Positions 18,195 through 26,880 of a stretch of 64,000 nucleotides of DNA are shown piece after piece. Position numbers and translations under genes: made by a program. The stretch's first letter is position 1; each line of letters starts with the position of its first letter. The notes under the pieces are model-generated. The model worked only from the letters and a program-made list of their open reading frames with translations. It made no database searches and had not been told where the DNA came from. This DNA comes from Rhodospirillales bacterium (GTDB lineage Bacteria > Pseudomonadota > Alphaproteobacteria > JAJFIK01): the NCBI GenBank assembly GCA_021775005.1, contig JAJFIK010000082.1:1-64000 (forward strand). The letters are read 5' to 3'.

Positions 18195-19799
18195 TTATGG
18201 GTTTTTCACATAGGCGCCGGGGCGCAAATAGAACCACCAGTTGATGCCTATGCAGACGGTGTAGAACAACGCAAAGCCATAGAGCGCATACTCAGGAGTG
18301 GTTGCGTTGATCTGCTCGCCAAAGACTTTGGGAATGATAAAGGCACCATAAGCGGCAACAGCTGAGGTCCAACCAAGTACCGGGCCCGCTTGTTCCCGAT
18401 CAAACACGATGGCAATGGTGCGGAAGGTCGATCCATTGCCGATACCCGTCGCAGCGAAGAGGATCAAGAACAGCACCATGAAGGGTATGAAATACTGCTC
18501 AGGTGTTGCCGAGGCGTAGGCTTCTTTCATGAAATAGGCGACGCCCAAGGCGCAAACCACCATGACCACAGAGATAATCTGTGTTACCAACGCGCCACCG
18601 ATCTTGTCAGCGATTTTGCCGCCAATGGGCCGGATCAGCGCACCTATGAAGGGCCCAGTCCAGGCAAACATCAGCGCGCTGGGGCCGTTTTCATTGACGA
18701 TGTTGTGCACCATCACACCATCGACCATCACATGCTGAAATCCAAAGATGACTTTGATCGCCAGCCCGAACGCAGCGGCATAACCAATGAAGCTCCCGAA
18801 CGTCATGGTGTAGATGACGGTCATGGCCCAGGTGTGTTTGTTGTTGAAAATTTTGTATTGGTGATTGAGGCTTTGACTGATCTGCCCGGGGATGAGTTTC
18901 AGGGCATACACCGTACCTGCAATAACCATCGGCAAGACGAGCCACTTGGAAACACCCCAGCCCGATCCGCCAGCGTTTTCAGGCAACATCAACCAGAGCC
19001 CCGCCGTGGCCGTGACCAACCCGATCAGGAGCATGCCCGACATCTTGCCGAAGGCGCTGAGGGGCGAGCCGATGTTGGGCGAAACATGCTCAGCGGTGAT
19101 ATTGTTCATGCCAACCCATGCCGCGATGACGATGGGCACCAGGAACAGGACCCAGATGTAGCCAGCGTTGTGGAGGAACGTTTCTGTCCCCGCCGGAATA
19201 CGCCCGATCAATGTGCCAGAGGTGTTCTCTAGGATCATCGGCGCGCCGAACACGCCTAATGTCATCACCAGGGGGACGACAATCTGCATCGTCGTAACGC
19301 CGAAATTACCCAGGCCCGCATTGAGGCCCAGTGATGTGCCCTGCACTTTTTTTGGAAAAAAGAATGAGATGTTCGACATGGAGGAAGCAAAGTTACCGCC
19401 GCCAAAGCCCGATAGAAGCGCCATCAACTGGAACTGCCACAAGGGCGTATCAGGGTTCTGAAGCAACATGCCCGTGCCAAATGCGGGGATAATCAACAGC
19501 GCGGTAGTGAACGTTATGGTGTTGCGCCCACCCGCCAACCTGATGAAGAAGGTCGAGGGGATGCGCAGTGTCGCCCCTGTCAGTCCGGCGATGGCAGCAA
19601 GGGTAAAGAGCTCACCTTGGCTAAAGCCAAAGCCCAGGTTGATCATCTGAACCGTGATAATCCCCCAATAGAGCCAGACCGCAAATCCGCAAAGCAGTGC
19701 AGGGATTGAGATCCACAGGTTCCGATTGGCGATGGCCTTACCCGTTGATTCCCATTGGGCTTCGTCTTCGGGGTTCCAGTCTTTTAGGTCTTTAGCCAT
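18195..19799 (-). CDS. narK: Nitrate/nitrite transporter, NarK2-type MFS
   Basis: A 534-residue MFS protein of the nitrate/nitrite porter family with about 12 helices; the nitrate-signature-like segments GFGGGNFASSMSNISFFFP and, in the second half, GIGNGSTFRTI are visible, each with Gly-rich helix packing. The longer central loop and N-terminal extension (MAKDLKDWNPEDEAQWES) fit the NarK2 class, which usually exchanges nitrite for nitrate. It lies 14 nt upstream of the narG start, so it is cotranscribed. Confidence 0.92.
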   Translation of the reverse strand: MAKDLKDWNPEDEAQWESTGKAIANRNLWISIPALLCGFAVWLYWGIITVQMINLGFGFSQGELFTLAAIAGLTGATLRIPSTFFIRLAGGRNTITFTTALLIIPAFGTGMLLQNPDTPLWQFQLMALLSGFGGGNFASSMSNISFFFPKKVQGTSLGLNAGLGNFGVTTMQIVVPLVMTLGVFGAPMILENTSGTLIGRIPAGTETFLHNAGYIWVLFLVPIVIAAWVGMNNITAEHVSPNIGSPLSAFGKMSGMLLIGLVTATAGLWLMLPENAGGSGWGVSKWLVLPMVIAGTVYALKLIPGQISQSLNHQYKIFNNKHTWAMTVIYTMTFGSFIGYAAAFGLAIKVIFGFQHVMVDGVMVHNIVNENGPSALMFAWTGPFIGALIRPIGGKIADKIGGALVTQIISVVMVVCALGVAYFMKEAYASATPEQYFIPFMVLFLILFAATGIGNGSTFRTIAIVFDREQAGPVLGWTSAVAAYGAFIIPKVFGEQINATTPEYALYGFALFYTVCIGINWWFYLRPGAYVKNP

Positions 19800-19823
19800 A
19801 TCAGGCTCCCTAGCCGGTTAGTA

Positions 19824-21149
19824 TTATGAGGAATGTGGATGTGGCACAGGTGCCTGCGGCACATCAGAAAGATGTTGTTCGTCACGAAGACCGGGAAATT
19901 TGCGGCGTTCCATGAGGCGAACAGCGACATGCATCCAAATCATGCTCACGGCGACCAAGACAAAGAGCAGCATAAAACAGCTCGTCCAGACGCCAAAGAG
20001 ATCGTTCGCGATGCCGAACGAGATGGGCAGAAAGAAGCCGCCCAAGCCGCCGATCATGCCCACAAGGCCGCCAACCGATCCAACATGATGAGGGTAGTAG
20101 ACGGGGATGTGCTTGTAGACGGCAGCCTTGCCAAGCGACATGACGAACCCGAGCACAATGGTGATCGTAACAAACACCGGCAGGCTGACGCCGAAGCTAA
20201 ATTCAATGGGCCCGTTAATGCCGTCCACAACATAGGTCGTTGCGGGATAGCTGAGGAGAAAGAGGCAAACGAGCGAGACCGCAAAGGTGAGATACATCAC
20301 CGCGCGCGCGCCGAACTTGTCTGACATCCATCCGCCCAGTGCCCGAAAAACTGAGCCGGGCAAGGCGTAGGCTGCTGCCAGCATCCCAGCGGCGGTCAGC
20401 TCCAGGCCATAGGCACCCACATAATAGCGCGGCAGCCAACTGGCCAGCGCTACAAAGGCGCCGAAGACAAAGAAGTAATAGGTGGCAAAGCGCCAGACCT
20501 GGATGTTTTTGAGTGGCTCAAGCTGCATCCAAGCCGAGACGGGTTTTTCGCCGCGTTCGCGCCGGGCGCGGATGGCCGGATCTTCCTTGGTGAGAAAGAA
20601 GAAGGCAGCGGCCATAAGCGTTAAGGCCGCGGAATAGATGATAGCGGTCTGCTCCCACCCCACCGCGACGACCAAAAACGGTGCGCCGAAGTTCGTGACC
20701 GCTGCGCCTACGTTCCCAGCTCCGAAAATGCCAAGGGCGGTGCCTTGCGCTTCTTTGCTATACCAGTGAGAAACGTATGTGACACCGATGATAAAGGACC
20801 CGCCGGCCAGGCCAAGACCCAGCGCAGCGATGAGAAAGCCGATATAGCTGGAAACTGTGGAAAGCAGGTAGACCGCCACGGCGGTGACCAGCATCTGGAA
20901 CACAAACACCATCCGACCGCCAAATTGCTCAGCCCAAACTCCGAGGAATATGCGGCTGATTGACCCGGTTAAAACCGGCGTGGCCACAAGCAAGCCAAAT
21001 TGGGTCTCATTCAAGCCGAGGTCTTGTTTGATCTGGACCCCGATGATGGAGAAAATCGTCCAAACGGCAAAACAGACCGTAAACGCCAGCGTGCTCATGC
21101 CCAGCATCCAATGTTGATTCCCGTCCTGTACGCTGGTTTCTGTAGTCAT
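19824..21149 (-). CDS. narK1: Nitrate transporter, NarK1-type MFS
   Basis: A 441-residue 12-helix MFS protein of the nitrate/nitrite porter family. The motif GLAGGSFIIGVTYVSHWYSKEAQG marks the first nitrate signature, and the second half has GLVGMIGGLGGFFLPISFG. NarK1-type carriers import nitrate with protons. In Paracoccus NarK1 and NarK2 are fused in one protein; here they are two adjacent genes 24 nt apart. It is the first gene of the narK1-narK2-GHJI run and faces a divergent regulator. Confidence 0.92.
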   Translation of the reverse strand: MTTETSVQDGNQHWMLGMSTLAFTVCFAVWTIFSIIGVQIKQDLGLNETQFGLLVATPVLTGSISRIFLGVWAEQFGGRMVFVFQMLVTAVAVYLLSTVSSYIGFLIAALGLGLAGGSFIIGVTYVSHWYSKEAQGTALGIFGAGNVGAAVTNFGAPFLVVAVGWEQTAIIYSAALTLMAAAFFFLTKEDPAIRARRERGEKPVSAWMQLEPLKNIQVWRFATYYFFVFGAFVALASWLPRYYVGAYGLELTAAGMLAAAYALPGSVFRALGGWMSDKFGARAVMYLTFAVSLVCLFLLSYPATTYVVDGINGPIEFSFGVSLPVFVTITIVLGFVMSLGKAAVYKHIPVYYPHHVGSVGGLVGMIGGLGGFFLPISFGIANDLFGVWTSCFMLLFVLVAVSMIWMHVAVRLMERRKFPGLRDEQHLSDVPQAPVPHPHSS

Positions 21150-21346
21150 GGGGTGCCCCGCTTTGACGTTATTTACGGCTTAGACGGGCGCATCAAGACA
21201 CAACGAAATTGTCAGTGAACCCCCTATATCCGCGCACCAATACGAAATAAGAGGCACGCAAACAGACGTGGGGCCGAGCAAATGAGAAGGTTGATAGCTT
21301 GGAAAATTGACCAAGGTTCAGCGCTTGACTTCGGTCGGCCAATGCC

Positions 21347-21360
21347 TTGACATTTGTCAA
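21347..21360. promoter_or_regulatory. Perfect TTGAC-N4-GTCAA dyad (Crp/Fnr-type box)
   Basis: The 14-bp inverted repeat TTGACATTTGTCAA sits 25 bp before the GTG start of the Crp/Fnr-type gene and ~200 bp before the divergent narK1 start. It fits the Fnr/FixK/Dnr box family with C/G instead of T/A at the inner position. A weaker related element, TTGAC-N4-GTTCA, lies at 21307-21320. The first could give autoregulation and the second narK1 activation; both are inferred. Confidence 0.6.
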
Positions 21361-21385
21361 AACGAGGGCGAGGAGGGCTTACAGC

Positions 21386-22084
21386 GTGCGCGGTGTCGAA
21401 ATACCTGAGATTCGGAACATACCCCTGTTTGAGGGCATGGAGGATGAGAGCTTTGATCTCATGCTGAAATCCTCATATTTCCAACGATTTCCGCCGCAAG
21501 TGCAGCTCATTACCGAGGGCGATCCGCCGGACTTCTTGCATATTGTTGTTGACGGCGCGGTGGAGCTGTTCGCCCACTCAAACAACCGCGAAACCACTTT
21601 GGCGATCCTGAGGCCCGTTGCGACCTTTATTCTGGCCGCGGTTCTCAAAGATGCAGTCTACCTCATGTCGGCGCGAACGCTTGAACCAAGCCACGTCTTG
21701 ATGATCCCGTCTGAGAACATTCGTGCCGCCATGGTGCGTGATCACAGGTTTTCCCGGCAAATTGTCATTGAACTTGCAAATTGCTATCGCGGCGTGGTCC
21801 GCGCGCAAAAGAGTCTCAAATTGCGTACTGGCGTCGAACGCCTGGCGAATTTCTTGATCCGCATTGATGCGCGCGGCGCAGGAGACGGCAAAGTCCGTTT
21901 GCTTGAAGACAAAAAGAAATTGGCCGGATTGCTCGGGATGACGCCGGAAAACCTCTCGCGCGCCTTTGGTACCCTCAAGAAATACGGCGTTGAGGTGGAC
22001 GGTAATGACATCACCTTGACCAACCTTGAAGACCTCAAGGGCCTCGCCAAACCTAATCCCCTGATTGACGACCGCAGCATTTGA
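21386..22084 (+). CDS. narR: Crp/Fnr-family regulator, NarR/Dnr-like
   Basis: A 232-residue protein from GTG 21386, preceded by GAGGAGGG; a TTG at 21347 also lies in frame but falls in the operator dyad. An N-terminal cyclic-nucleotide-fold domain (residues ~10-125) is followed by a Crp-type winged helix with TPENLSRAF, which keeps the E-x-x-S-R recognition pattern of Fnr. Only one cysteine is present (LANCYRG), so no Fnr-type [4Fe-4S] cluster is possible. Location divergent to narK and lack of the cluster match Paracoccus NarR, but nitrite or NO sensing is inference; the symbol is tentative. Confidence 0.8.
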   Translation: MRGVEIPEIRNIPLFEGMEDESFDLMLKSSYFQRFPPQVQLITEGDPPDFLHIVVDGAVELFAHSNNRETTLAILRPVATFILAAVLKDAVYLMSARTLEPSHVLMIPSENIRAAMVRDHRFSRQIVIELANCYRGVVRAQKSLKLRTGVERLANFLIRIDARGAGDGKVRLLEDKKKLAGLLGMTPENLSRAFGTLKKYGVEVDGNDITLTNLEDLKGLAKPNPLIDDRSI

Positions 22085-22120
22085 CCCTTCCCGGCGCTCC
22101 AACTGCTGCATGCTGCGGGC

Positions 22121-22270
22121 ATGAATGTCATCATTCTAACGCGTGGCTGTGAGCGTACCGCCAATGCTGTTGCCGATGATTGGGCAGCGACAACGCTCGT
22201 GGGGGGGGGGCATGCCGGATCAAGCGGCGTGGTGAATGCTGATGTTAACCGCTCAGGGCATCCAATATAG
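22121..22270 (+). CDS. Possible 49-residue ORF across a 10-G run
   Basis: ATG 22121 to TAG 22268 encodes MNVIILTRGCERTANAVADD and on through Gly-Gly-Gly from the G10 tract at 22201-22210. No RBS of note and no recognised family. The 3' end overlaps the end of the convergent cueR gene. The G tract would shift the frame if its length varied, by slippage in the cell or by sequencing error. Low confidence as a gene. Confidence 0.15.
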   Translation: MNVIILTRGCERTANAVADDWAATTLVGGGHAGSSGVVNADVNRSGHPI

Positions 22271-22631
22271 CGCAGTCCGCTCCCTCATCACCGGCGCAAG
22301 CGTCCGCAAGCTCACCCAATTGTTTGCGCAGCGCCCGCAATTCTTTCAACTGTTTATCGAGATCATCAAGGTGATTTCGCGTCAGCGATTTTACATCAGC
22401 GCTTTTGCGATCTGGGTCGTTCAACAGATCCAATAAGGCGCGGCATTCATCGAGTGTAAATCCAAAAGCCCGCGCACGTCGCAAAAATACCAGCCGGTTG
22501 ACGTCCCGCGTTGCGAAACTTCGATATCCGTTCGACCCTCTCTCCGCTTCGGGCAGAAGGCCGATTTCTTCGTAATACCGAATGGTTTTCGGCCGAACAT
22601 TGGCGCGGCTGGCCAGCTCTCCGATATTCAT
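22245..22631 (-). CDS. cueR: CueR-type MerR-family copper-responsive regulator
   Basis: A 128-residue MerR-family protein: N-terminal helix-turn-helix (MNIGELASRANVRPKTIRYYEEIGLL), a coiled dimerisation helix, and a metal-binding loop with C112 and C120 (CAGDEGADC) at the same spacing and position as the Cu(I) ligands of E. coli CueR. It most likely activates copper detoxification genes. No copper exporter is adjacent; the only copper ATPase in the window is ccoI, so its targets are probably elsewhere. Confidence 0.88.
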   Translation of the reverse strand: MNIGELASRANVRPKTIRYYEEIGLLPEAERGSNGYRSFATRDVNRLVFLRRARAFGFTLDECRALLDLLNDPDRKSADVKSLTRNHLDDLDKQLKELRALRKQLGELADACAGDEGADCAILDALSG

Positions 22632-22748
22632 CTTATTGTGCCCTTCGTTGGGTTTGGGTCACGTCTCATGAAAGAACTCTAACATATTGTGCCTTGTTAT
22701 TGTCACCCAGATTTCCGCACGGGCCGGTAAGCAGAGCGCCAGCACTGA

Positions 22749-22874
22749 CTCGCAGATTTCTTGGCCGAGGCATGGAGCATCACGCTGCTTCTGGCGGCGC
22801 GGCTCATCGCGTTCAATGGATATTTGAGGGGCACCATGAGGTATGGCGCGGACCACTTCAACTGGCCTATCTAG
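22749..22874 (+). pseudogene. Truncated gene end, protein-like C-terminal fragment
   Basis: A plus-strand frame between TGA 22746-22748 and TAG 22872-22874 reads LADFLAEAWSITLLLAARLI followed by AFNGYLRGTMRYGADHFNWPI, a membrane helix plus a strongly protein-like C terminus. There is no ATG and an in-frame stop lies directly upstream, so this looks like the broken tail of a membrane protein gene (a TTG at 22761 is the only start-like codon). Family not recognised. It converges on the PepSY gene and overlaps its last 8 nt. Confidence 0.3.
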
Positions 22875-23601
22875 ACGCTTTGGGCTTTGTGCGGCGGGCA
22901 AACACGATGCGCCAATCTCTGAATCGCAAACGCCGGAACAGCAGGATTATGCCCATGAACACCATCACAAATGCCGTGATCGAGGCGGTGATGAGAAGCG
23001 GGTGGTTGAAGTCCTCCCGGTTCTCATAATCCATAATGTGCAGCATCCAAAAGAAGTCAAAGAGCCGCCATGTGGCATTGCGGCGTGCAACGATGCGGCC
23101 TGTGTCTGGCGACACATACAAATGCGTATCCTCGCTATCAGAAAAATCAAAGCGCCACACCGGAACGGGACCGCGATATTCCAAGTTGGTTTCGCTCAAA
23201 AGTTCCGTGAAGATGATGTCGCCTTCCCCGGCGAAGTCGGCCCGCGCCACGGCGGCGGCGTTTGCCTCATCAACGGGGGAAAGGGCAGCGCCTGTGACGG
23301 CGTCCACCAGCACAATTTCTTCGCCGCGCACTTCATAGACCACACGGTCAAGCCAGGGCCGCAGGGTAACTTGGCCCGTGTCGCCTCCGCCATGGACGGC
23401 AAGCACTTGCTCAAGCGGCAGGTAAGCCCTGTCAGCGGTGAGCGGCGCAGGCTCTTGCTCAGAGACATTATGTTCCCCGCGCACATCTTCGATGGGGAAC
23501 CAGCTCATAATCACGCCGCCGGAAATCCACAGCACAATTTGAATACCGACGATGAGCCCGATCCATTTATGGAGGAAGGCAACGACGTGTGAAAAGCGCA
23601 T
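22867..23601 (-). CDS. PepSY-domain membrane protein
   Basis: A 244-residue protein with an N-terminal helix (HKWIGLIVGIQIVLWISGGVIMSWF), a periplasmic PepSY-type region (YVSPDTGRIVARRNATWRLFDFFWMLHIMDY is the family hallmark) and a C-terminal helix (LLITASITAFVMVFMGIILLF). This is the short PepSY-TM type found near metal uptake and redox genes; some relatives reduce metals, but no function is known for this one. Its start lies 68 bp from the tRNA remnant at 23670, so its promoter must lie in or next to the insertion junction. Confidence 0.8.
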   Translation of the reverse strand: MRFSHVVAFLHKWIGLIVGIQIVLWISGGVIMSWFPIEDVRGEHNVSEQEPAPLTADRAYLPLEQVLAVHGGGDTGQVTLRPWLDRVVYEVRGEEIVLVDAVTGAALSPVDEANAAAVARADFAGEGDIIFTELLSETNLEYRGPVPVWRFDFSDSEDTHLYVSPDTGRIVARRNATWRLFDFFWMLHIMDYENREDFNHPLLITASITAFVMVFMGIILLFRRLRFRDWRIVFARRTKPKASR

Positions 23602-23669
23602 GTGAACCCCAATTTCGATCTGACGACGGTGGGAAACTATACCAAAATCACGAGCAATCGAGGGAAAAA

Positions 23670-23713
23670 TGGCGGACCCAGCAGGGCTCGAACCCGCGAC
23701 CAGCGATTATGAG
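23670..23713 (-). repeat. tRNA 3'-half remnant (CAU anticodon type), insertion junction
   Basis: On the minus strand the sequence reads as the 3' half of a tRNA: anticodon loop CTCATAA, the variable loop, a T arm with GGTTCGAGCCC, the acceptor strand GGGTCCG and an encoded CCA end. The 5' half is absent. The intact source tRNA (5' end expected GGACCCA) is not in this window. The base pairs left of the anticodon are replaced by the arm shared with 29530-29622. Interpreted as an attR-type junction of a tRNA-targeted element. Confidence 0.7.
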
Positions 23714-23806
23714 GTAGGTCATAAGCCAATAAAATCAAAGGCATTAGACACTTCTGAGGCTCATTTCGTGCGCTAAGACCCAGGGACATGCGCGGAAGTA
23801 TCTAAC
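23714..23806. repeat. Arm repeat A, partner of 29530-29622
   Basis: About 93 bp aligned without gaps to 29530-29622 at roughly 78% identity by hand count; both contain CCAATAAAATCAA, TTAGACACTTC, ATTTCGTGCG and TAACG at the same spacing. Within each copy the word GTTAGACACTTC occurs near one end and again inverted near the other (GTTAGATACTTC on the minus strand here), which fits arm-type integrase-binding sites. Its right end overlaps the stop codon of the RND pump gene. Confidence 0.65.
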
Positions 23807-26800
23807 GCGCCTCCGCTGCTCGATCGGGAATCATCAGGCTATAGAGCACCGGCACAACGCCGAGCGTCAGGAACGTGCCCACAAACAGGCCGAAGGCAAT
23901 GGCCGACGCCATGCCGTAGAACAGCGCGCCGCCAAACAGGATCAATGGGATCAGGCCAAGCGCCGTGGTCAGCGTTGTCATCAGGATGGGCCGCAGGCGC
24001 GAAAGACACGCCACCATAATCGCCTCGCGTTGGGCCTTACCCGCAGCTTCTTCCCCGACGATGCGGTCGATCAGAACAATCCCGTTATTGATAACAATCC
24101 CGGCGAGGCTGACGAGGCCCAAAAGCACCATGAACCCGAAGGACGCCTGCATCACAAGAAGACCGAGCACGGCACCGATGAGCACCAGCGGAATGGTTAG
24201 AAGAATAATGCCACCGCGGCGAATGGAGTTAAATTGCGCAATGAGCAGCAGCGCGATCACCCCAAATGCCATCGGGAAGTTGGCAAACAAGCGGCTTTGC
24301 GCCTTGGCCTGATCTTCCGGCTCACCGCCCACTTCGACACGGTAGCCCGGCGGCAGATCAACAGCGGCAACGGTCGCTTCCATTTCCGCGACAATCTCGC
24401 CTGCGCCCATAGCCGTGGATCGCCCGCTGATGGTGACGACCCGCTCTAAATTGCGACGCTCAATCCGGGGGTAGACCCAGCGCGGGGCACCGGCGGCAAT
24501 CTCGCCCAAGCGAATGAAATCCTGATCCCGATCCGACCACACCAGGGCGGATTCCACAGCCGTCAAAGATTCCCGAGCCGTATCCTCACCGCGAATGATG
24601 ACCGGTATTTCAAAGCGGCCCTCGCGTACCGTCGTTACCTCAAGGCCGTTAAACGCGCTGTGCAAGGAACTGGCAACCGATGCAGAGGAAACCCCTGCGC
24701 GCCGCGCGCGTTCCTGATCAATCTGCAAATCAAGCTCAAGTACACGGTTTTCCCAATCGATCGAAATGCCAGTCGCTCCTGGCACAACACGAAAAGCTGC
24801 TTCCAGCTCCAGCGCGCCAGCAAACAGTTCATCTGCATCTGGTCCAACCAGTCGATACTCTACCCGGCCGGTTTCGCTGGGCCCAAACCACATAGCTTTG
24901 GCGTCCGCGACGGCCTCGGGTAGATGCGCATCCATAAAGCCATTTGTGCGCGCGAGCATCTCCGGAACCTGCCGATGGGATGCCACATTAACCAGAATGA
25001 AGGCGCGATTGGGGGCGGGCTGGGACGGCGAAAGCGCCAAATAGAACCGAGGTCCCCCCTCACCAACATACGCCACGTTGGACGTCACCTCGGGATTGAT
25101 ACTCTCATCGCTCAACCAAATAGCCAGACGGCGCGCGGCGGCTTCGGTCTCGCGGATGTCCGCACCGGCTTCCAGGTCCATGTAGATCAAGAACTGGTTG
25201 CGCTCGCTGGTGGGGAAAAACGCATTGGGGAGCTGTGACAAGGTAAAGATTGACACACCAAGCACCAGCAAGACCCCGCCAAGAAAGAGAAAACGAAAGC
25301 GCAACAGCGCGGAGATGAGCTTCTTGTATGGCGCGTAGAACCACCCACTGAAATCGCTGGAGGTGATCTCAGCTGGTGCCCCTTGCAGGGGCGTTACCTT
25401 TAGGAACCAAGCGCAAAGTGCGGGCGTAACAGTCATGGACAGCACCCACGAGGAAAGCAGCAGAAGAATGACCACCGCGCCCAGGGTGCCGACATATTCC
25501 CCCGCGGCACCGGCAATCAGGGTCAACGGCATAAAGGCCGCCACCGTGGTTAGGGATGACGACAAAAGCGGAATAGCGAGCGCCTTGCCCGATGCAATGG
25601 CGGCGTCATTGGGCTTTAGCCCACGTTCCATGCGCACCCGAATGTCTTCGGCCATGACGATGCCATTATCCACCAACAAGCCCAGCGCAATAATCACAGC
25701 GGCAATCGACATGCGCTGCAAATCAATGTCCATGAAGCTCATGAGAATGACGCCCGCGAGCATGGTGAGCGGGACAAAGGCGCCGACGATCATGCCGGCA
25801 CGCAAACCCAGAAACAGCATCACCACAAACAGCACAATAAAGAGCGTTTGGTAGACGTTGCTGAGCGCGCCATCCACCGCCACTTCAATCAGGTCCGGCT
25901 GGAATGAGGCATAGCCAAGCTCAAGGCCAATTGGCAGGTCGCCCTGAATGGCGGTGATCTCGCCGCTCAACACAGCGCCAAATCCCACATTGTCGATACC
26001 GTCATGGGTGGAGACCGCAATGACAACGGCTGGGCGTCCATTGAAAAACACAGGATTATCGGGCGGATCCTGGTATCCCCGGCGCACATCGGCAATGTCA
26101 CCCACACGCACAAGCTGACCCGTGCCGGGAATTTGGAAGGTGACATTGGCAACGTCGCCCTCATCCAAAATAGCGCCGGACGGTTCCACCACCAGGCGGC
26201 GTCCATCAGCGACAGCGACACCGCTTGGCGTTATCGTGTTCTGATCGGCAATCGCCTGCGCTGCGGCGGCGGGACCAATGCCCATCTGGGCCGCACGAAA
26301 CGGGTCGAACTCGATAAAAATCTGTTCTTCCTGCACGCCGTAAAGTTGAACTTTCCGCACGCCGTCCAAGGCGTAAATGCGGCGGCGGATGTTTTCCGCT
26401 TCATCGCGCATACGGGCATGGGAAAACCCATCGGACCAAAGGGCAATCGTTGCAATCGACACAAGACCGATGTCGTCTTCAACGAACACGCCACCTGATT
26501 GGTCAGGCAAATCAGCAGCAACGCGCTCAGCGCGATTGCGTATTTCCTGAATGGCGGCATCCACGTCATTGGTGAAATCTGTGATCTCCAGGTCAATGAT
26601 GGCCCGATCTCGCGTAGCGGAGGTGGAGATCGTTTCCACTTCCGGCACATCGCGCATCGCCTCTTCAATGGGCCGCGCGATCAGGGTCTCTATCTCCGTC
26701 GCGCTGAGCCCCGGCGCCGGTGCCATCACCGTCACATTCCTGATTTGGATGGTGGGGTCTTCCGCACTTGGGAAGTTCGCAAATGTCAGCAAGCCGCCAA

Positions 26801-26867
26801 GAAAAATAAAGGCAACAAAAATGGCGAGAACTCGCGAGTTCTGCAGCGCCAATCTGGTAATGGGCAT
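23802..26867 (-). CDS. RND efflux permease (inner-membrane pump subunit)
   Basis: A 1021-residue pump from ATG 26867 (MPITRLALQNSRV), with the N-terminal helix, two large periplasmic domains and the two six-helix bundles of the RND superfamily. The TM4 proton-relay motif reads LLVDNGIVMAEDIRVRMERG, so the first Asp of the usual Asp-Asp pair is kept and the second is Asn. TM10 has SLAGIVINNGIVLIDRI. It belongs to the multidrug-type (HAE1-like) branch rather than the heavy-metal branch. It lies 13 nt after the adaptor gene; no outer-membrane channel gene follows. Confidence 0.93.
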   Translation of the reverse strand: MPITRLALQNSRVLAIFVAFIFLGGLLTFANFPSAEDPTIQIRNVTVMAPAPGLSATEIETLIARPIEEAMRDVPEVETISTSATRDRAIIDLEITDFTNDVDAAIQEIRNRAERVAADLPDQSGGVFVEDDIGLVSIATIALWSDGFSHARMRDEAENIRRRIYALDGVRKVQLYGVQEEQIFIEFDPFRAAQMGIGPAAAAQAIADQNTITPSGVAVADGRRLVVEPSGAILDEGDVANVTFQIPGTGQLVRVGDIADVRRGYQDPPDNPVFFNGRPAVVIAVSTHDGIDNVGFGAVLSGEITAIQGDLPIGLELGYASFQPDLIEVAVDGALSNVYQTLFIVLFVVMLFLGLRAGMIVGAFVPLTMLAGVILMSFMDIDLQRMSIAAVIIALGLLVDNGIVMAEDIRVRMERGLKPNDAAIASGKALAIPLLSSSLTTVAAFMPLTLIAGAAGEYVGTLGAVVILLLLSSWVLSMTVTPALCAWFLKVTPLQGAPAEITSSDFSGWFYAPYKKLISALLRFRFLFLGGVLLVLGVSIFTLSQLPNAFFPTSERNQFLIYMDLEAGADIRETEAAARRLAIWLSDESINPEVTSNVAYVGEGGPRFYLALSPSQPAPNRAFILVNVASHRQVPEMLARTNGFMDAHLPEAVADAKAMWFGPSETGRVEYRLVGPDADELFAGALELEAAFRVVPGATGISIDWENRVLELDLQIDQERARRAGVSSASVASSLHSAFNGLEVTTVREGRFEIPVIIRGEDTARESLTAVESALVWSDRDQDFIRLGEIAAGAPRWVYPRIERRNLERVVTISGRSTAMGAGEIVAEMEATVAAVDLPPGYRVEVGGEPEDQAKAQSRLFANFPMAFGVIALLLIAQFNSIRRGGIILLTIPLVLIGAVLGLLVMQASFGFMVLLGLVSLAGIVINNGIVLIDRIVGEEAAGKAQREAIMVACLSRLRPILMTTLTTALGLIPLILFGGALFYGMASAIAFGLFVGTFLTLGVVPVLYSLMIPDRAAEAR

Positions 26868-26880
26868 CGTCTGATCCGCC

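Noticed and set aside
18181-18237. Extended N terminus of NarG
   Set aside because: The added 19 residues overlap the transporter stop and do not look like NarG; MSHLLDRLTFF is the family start.
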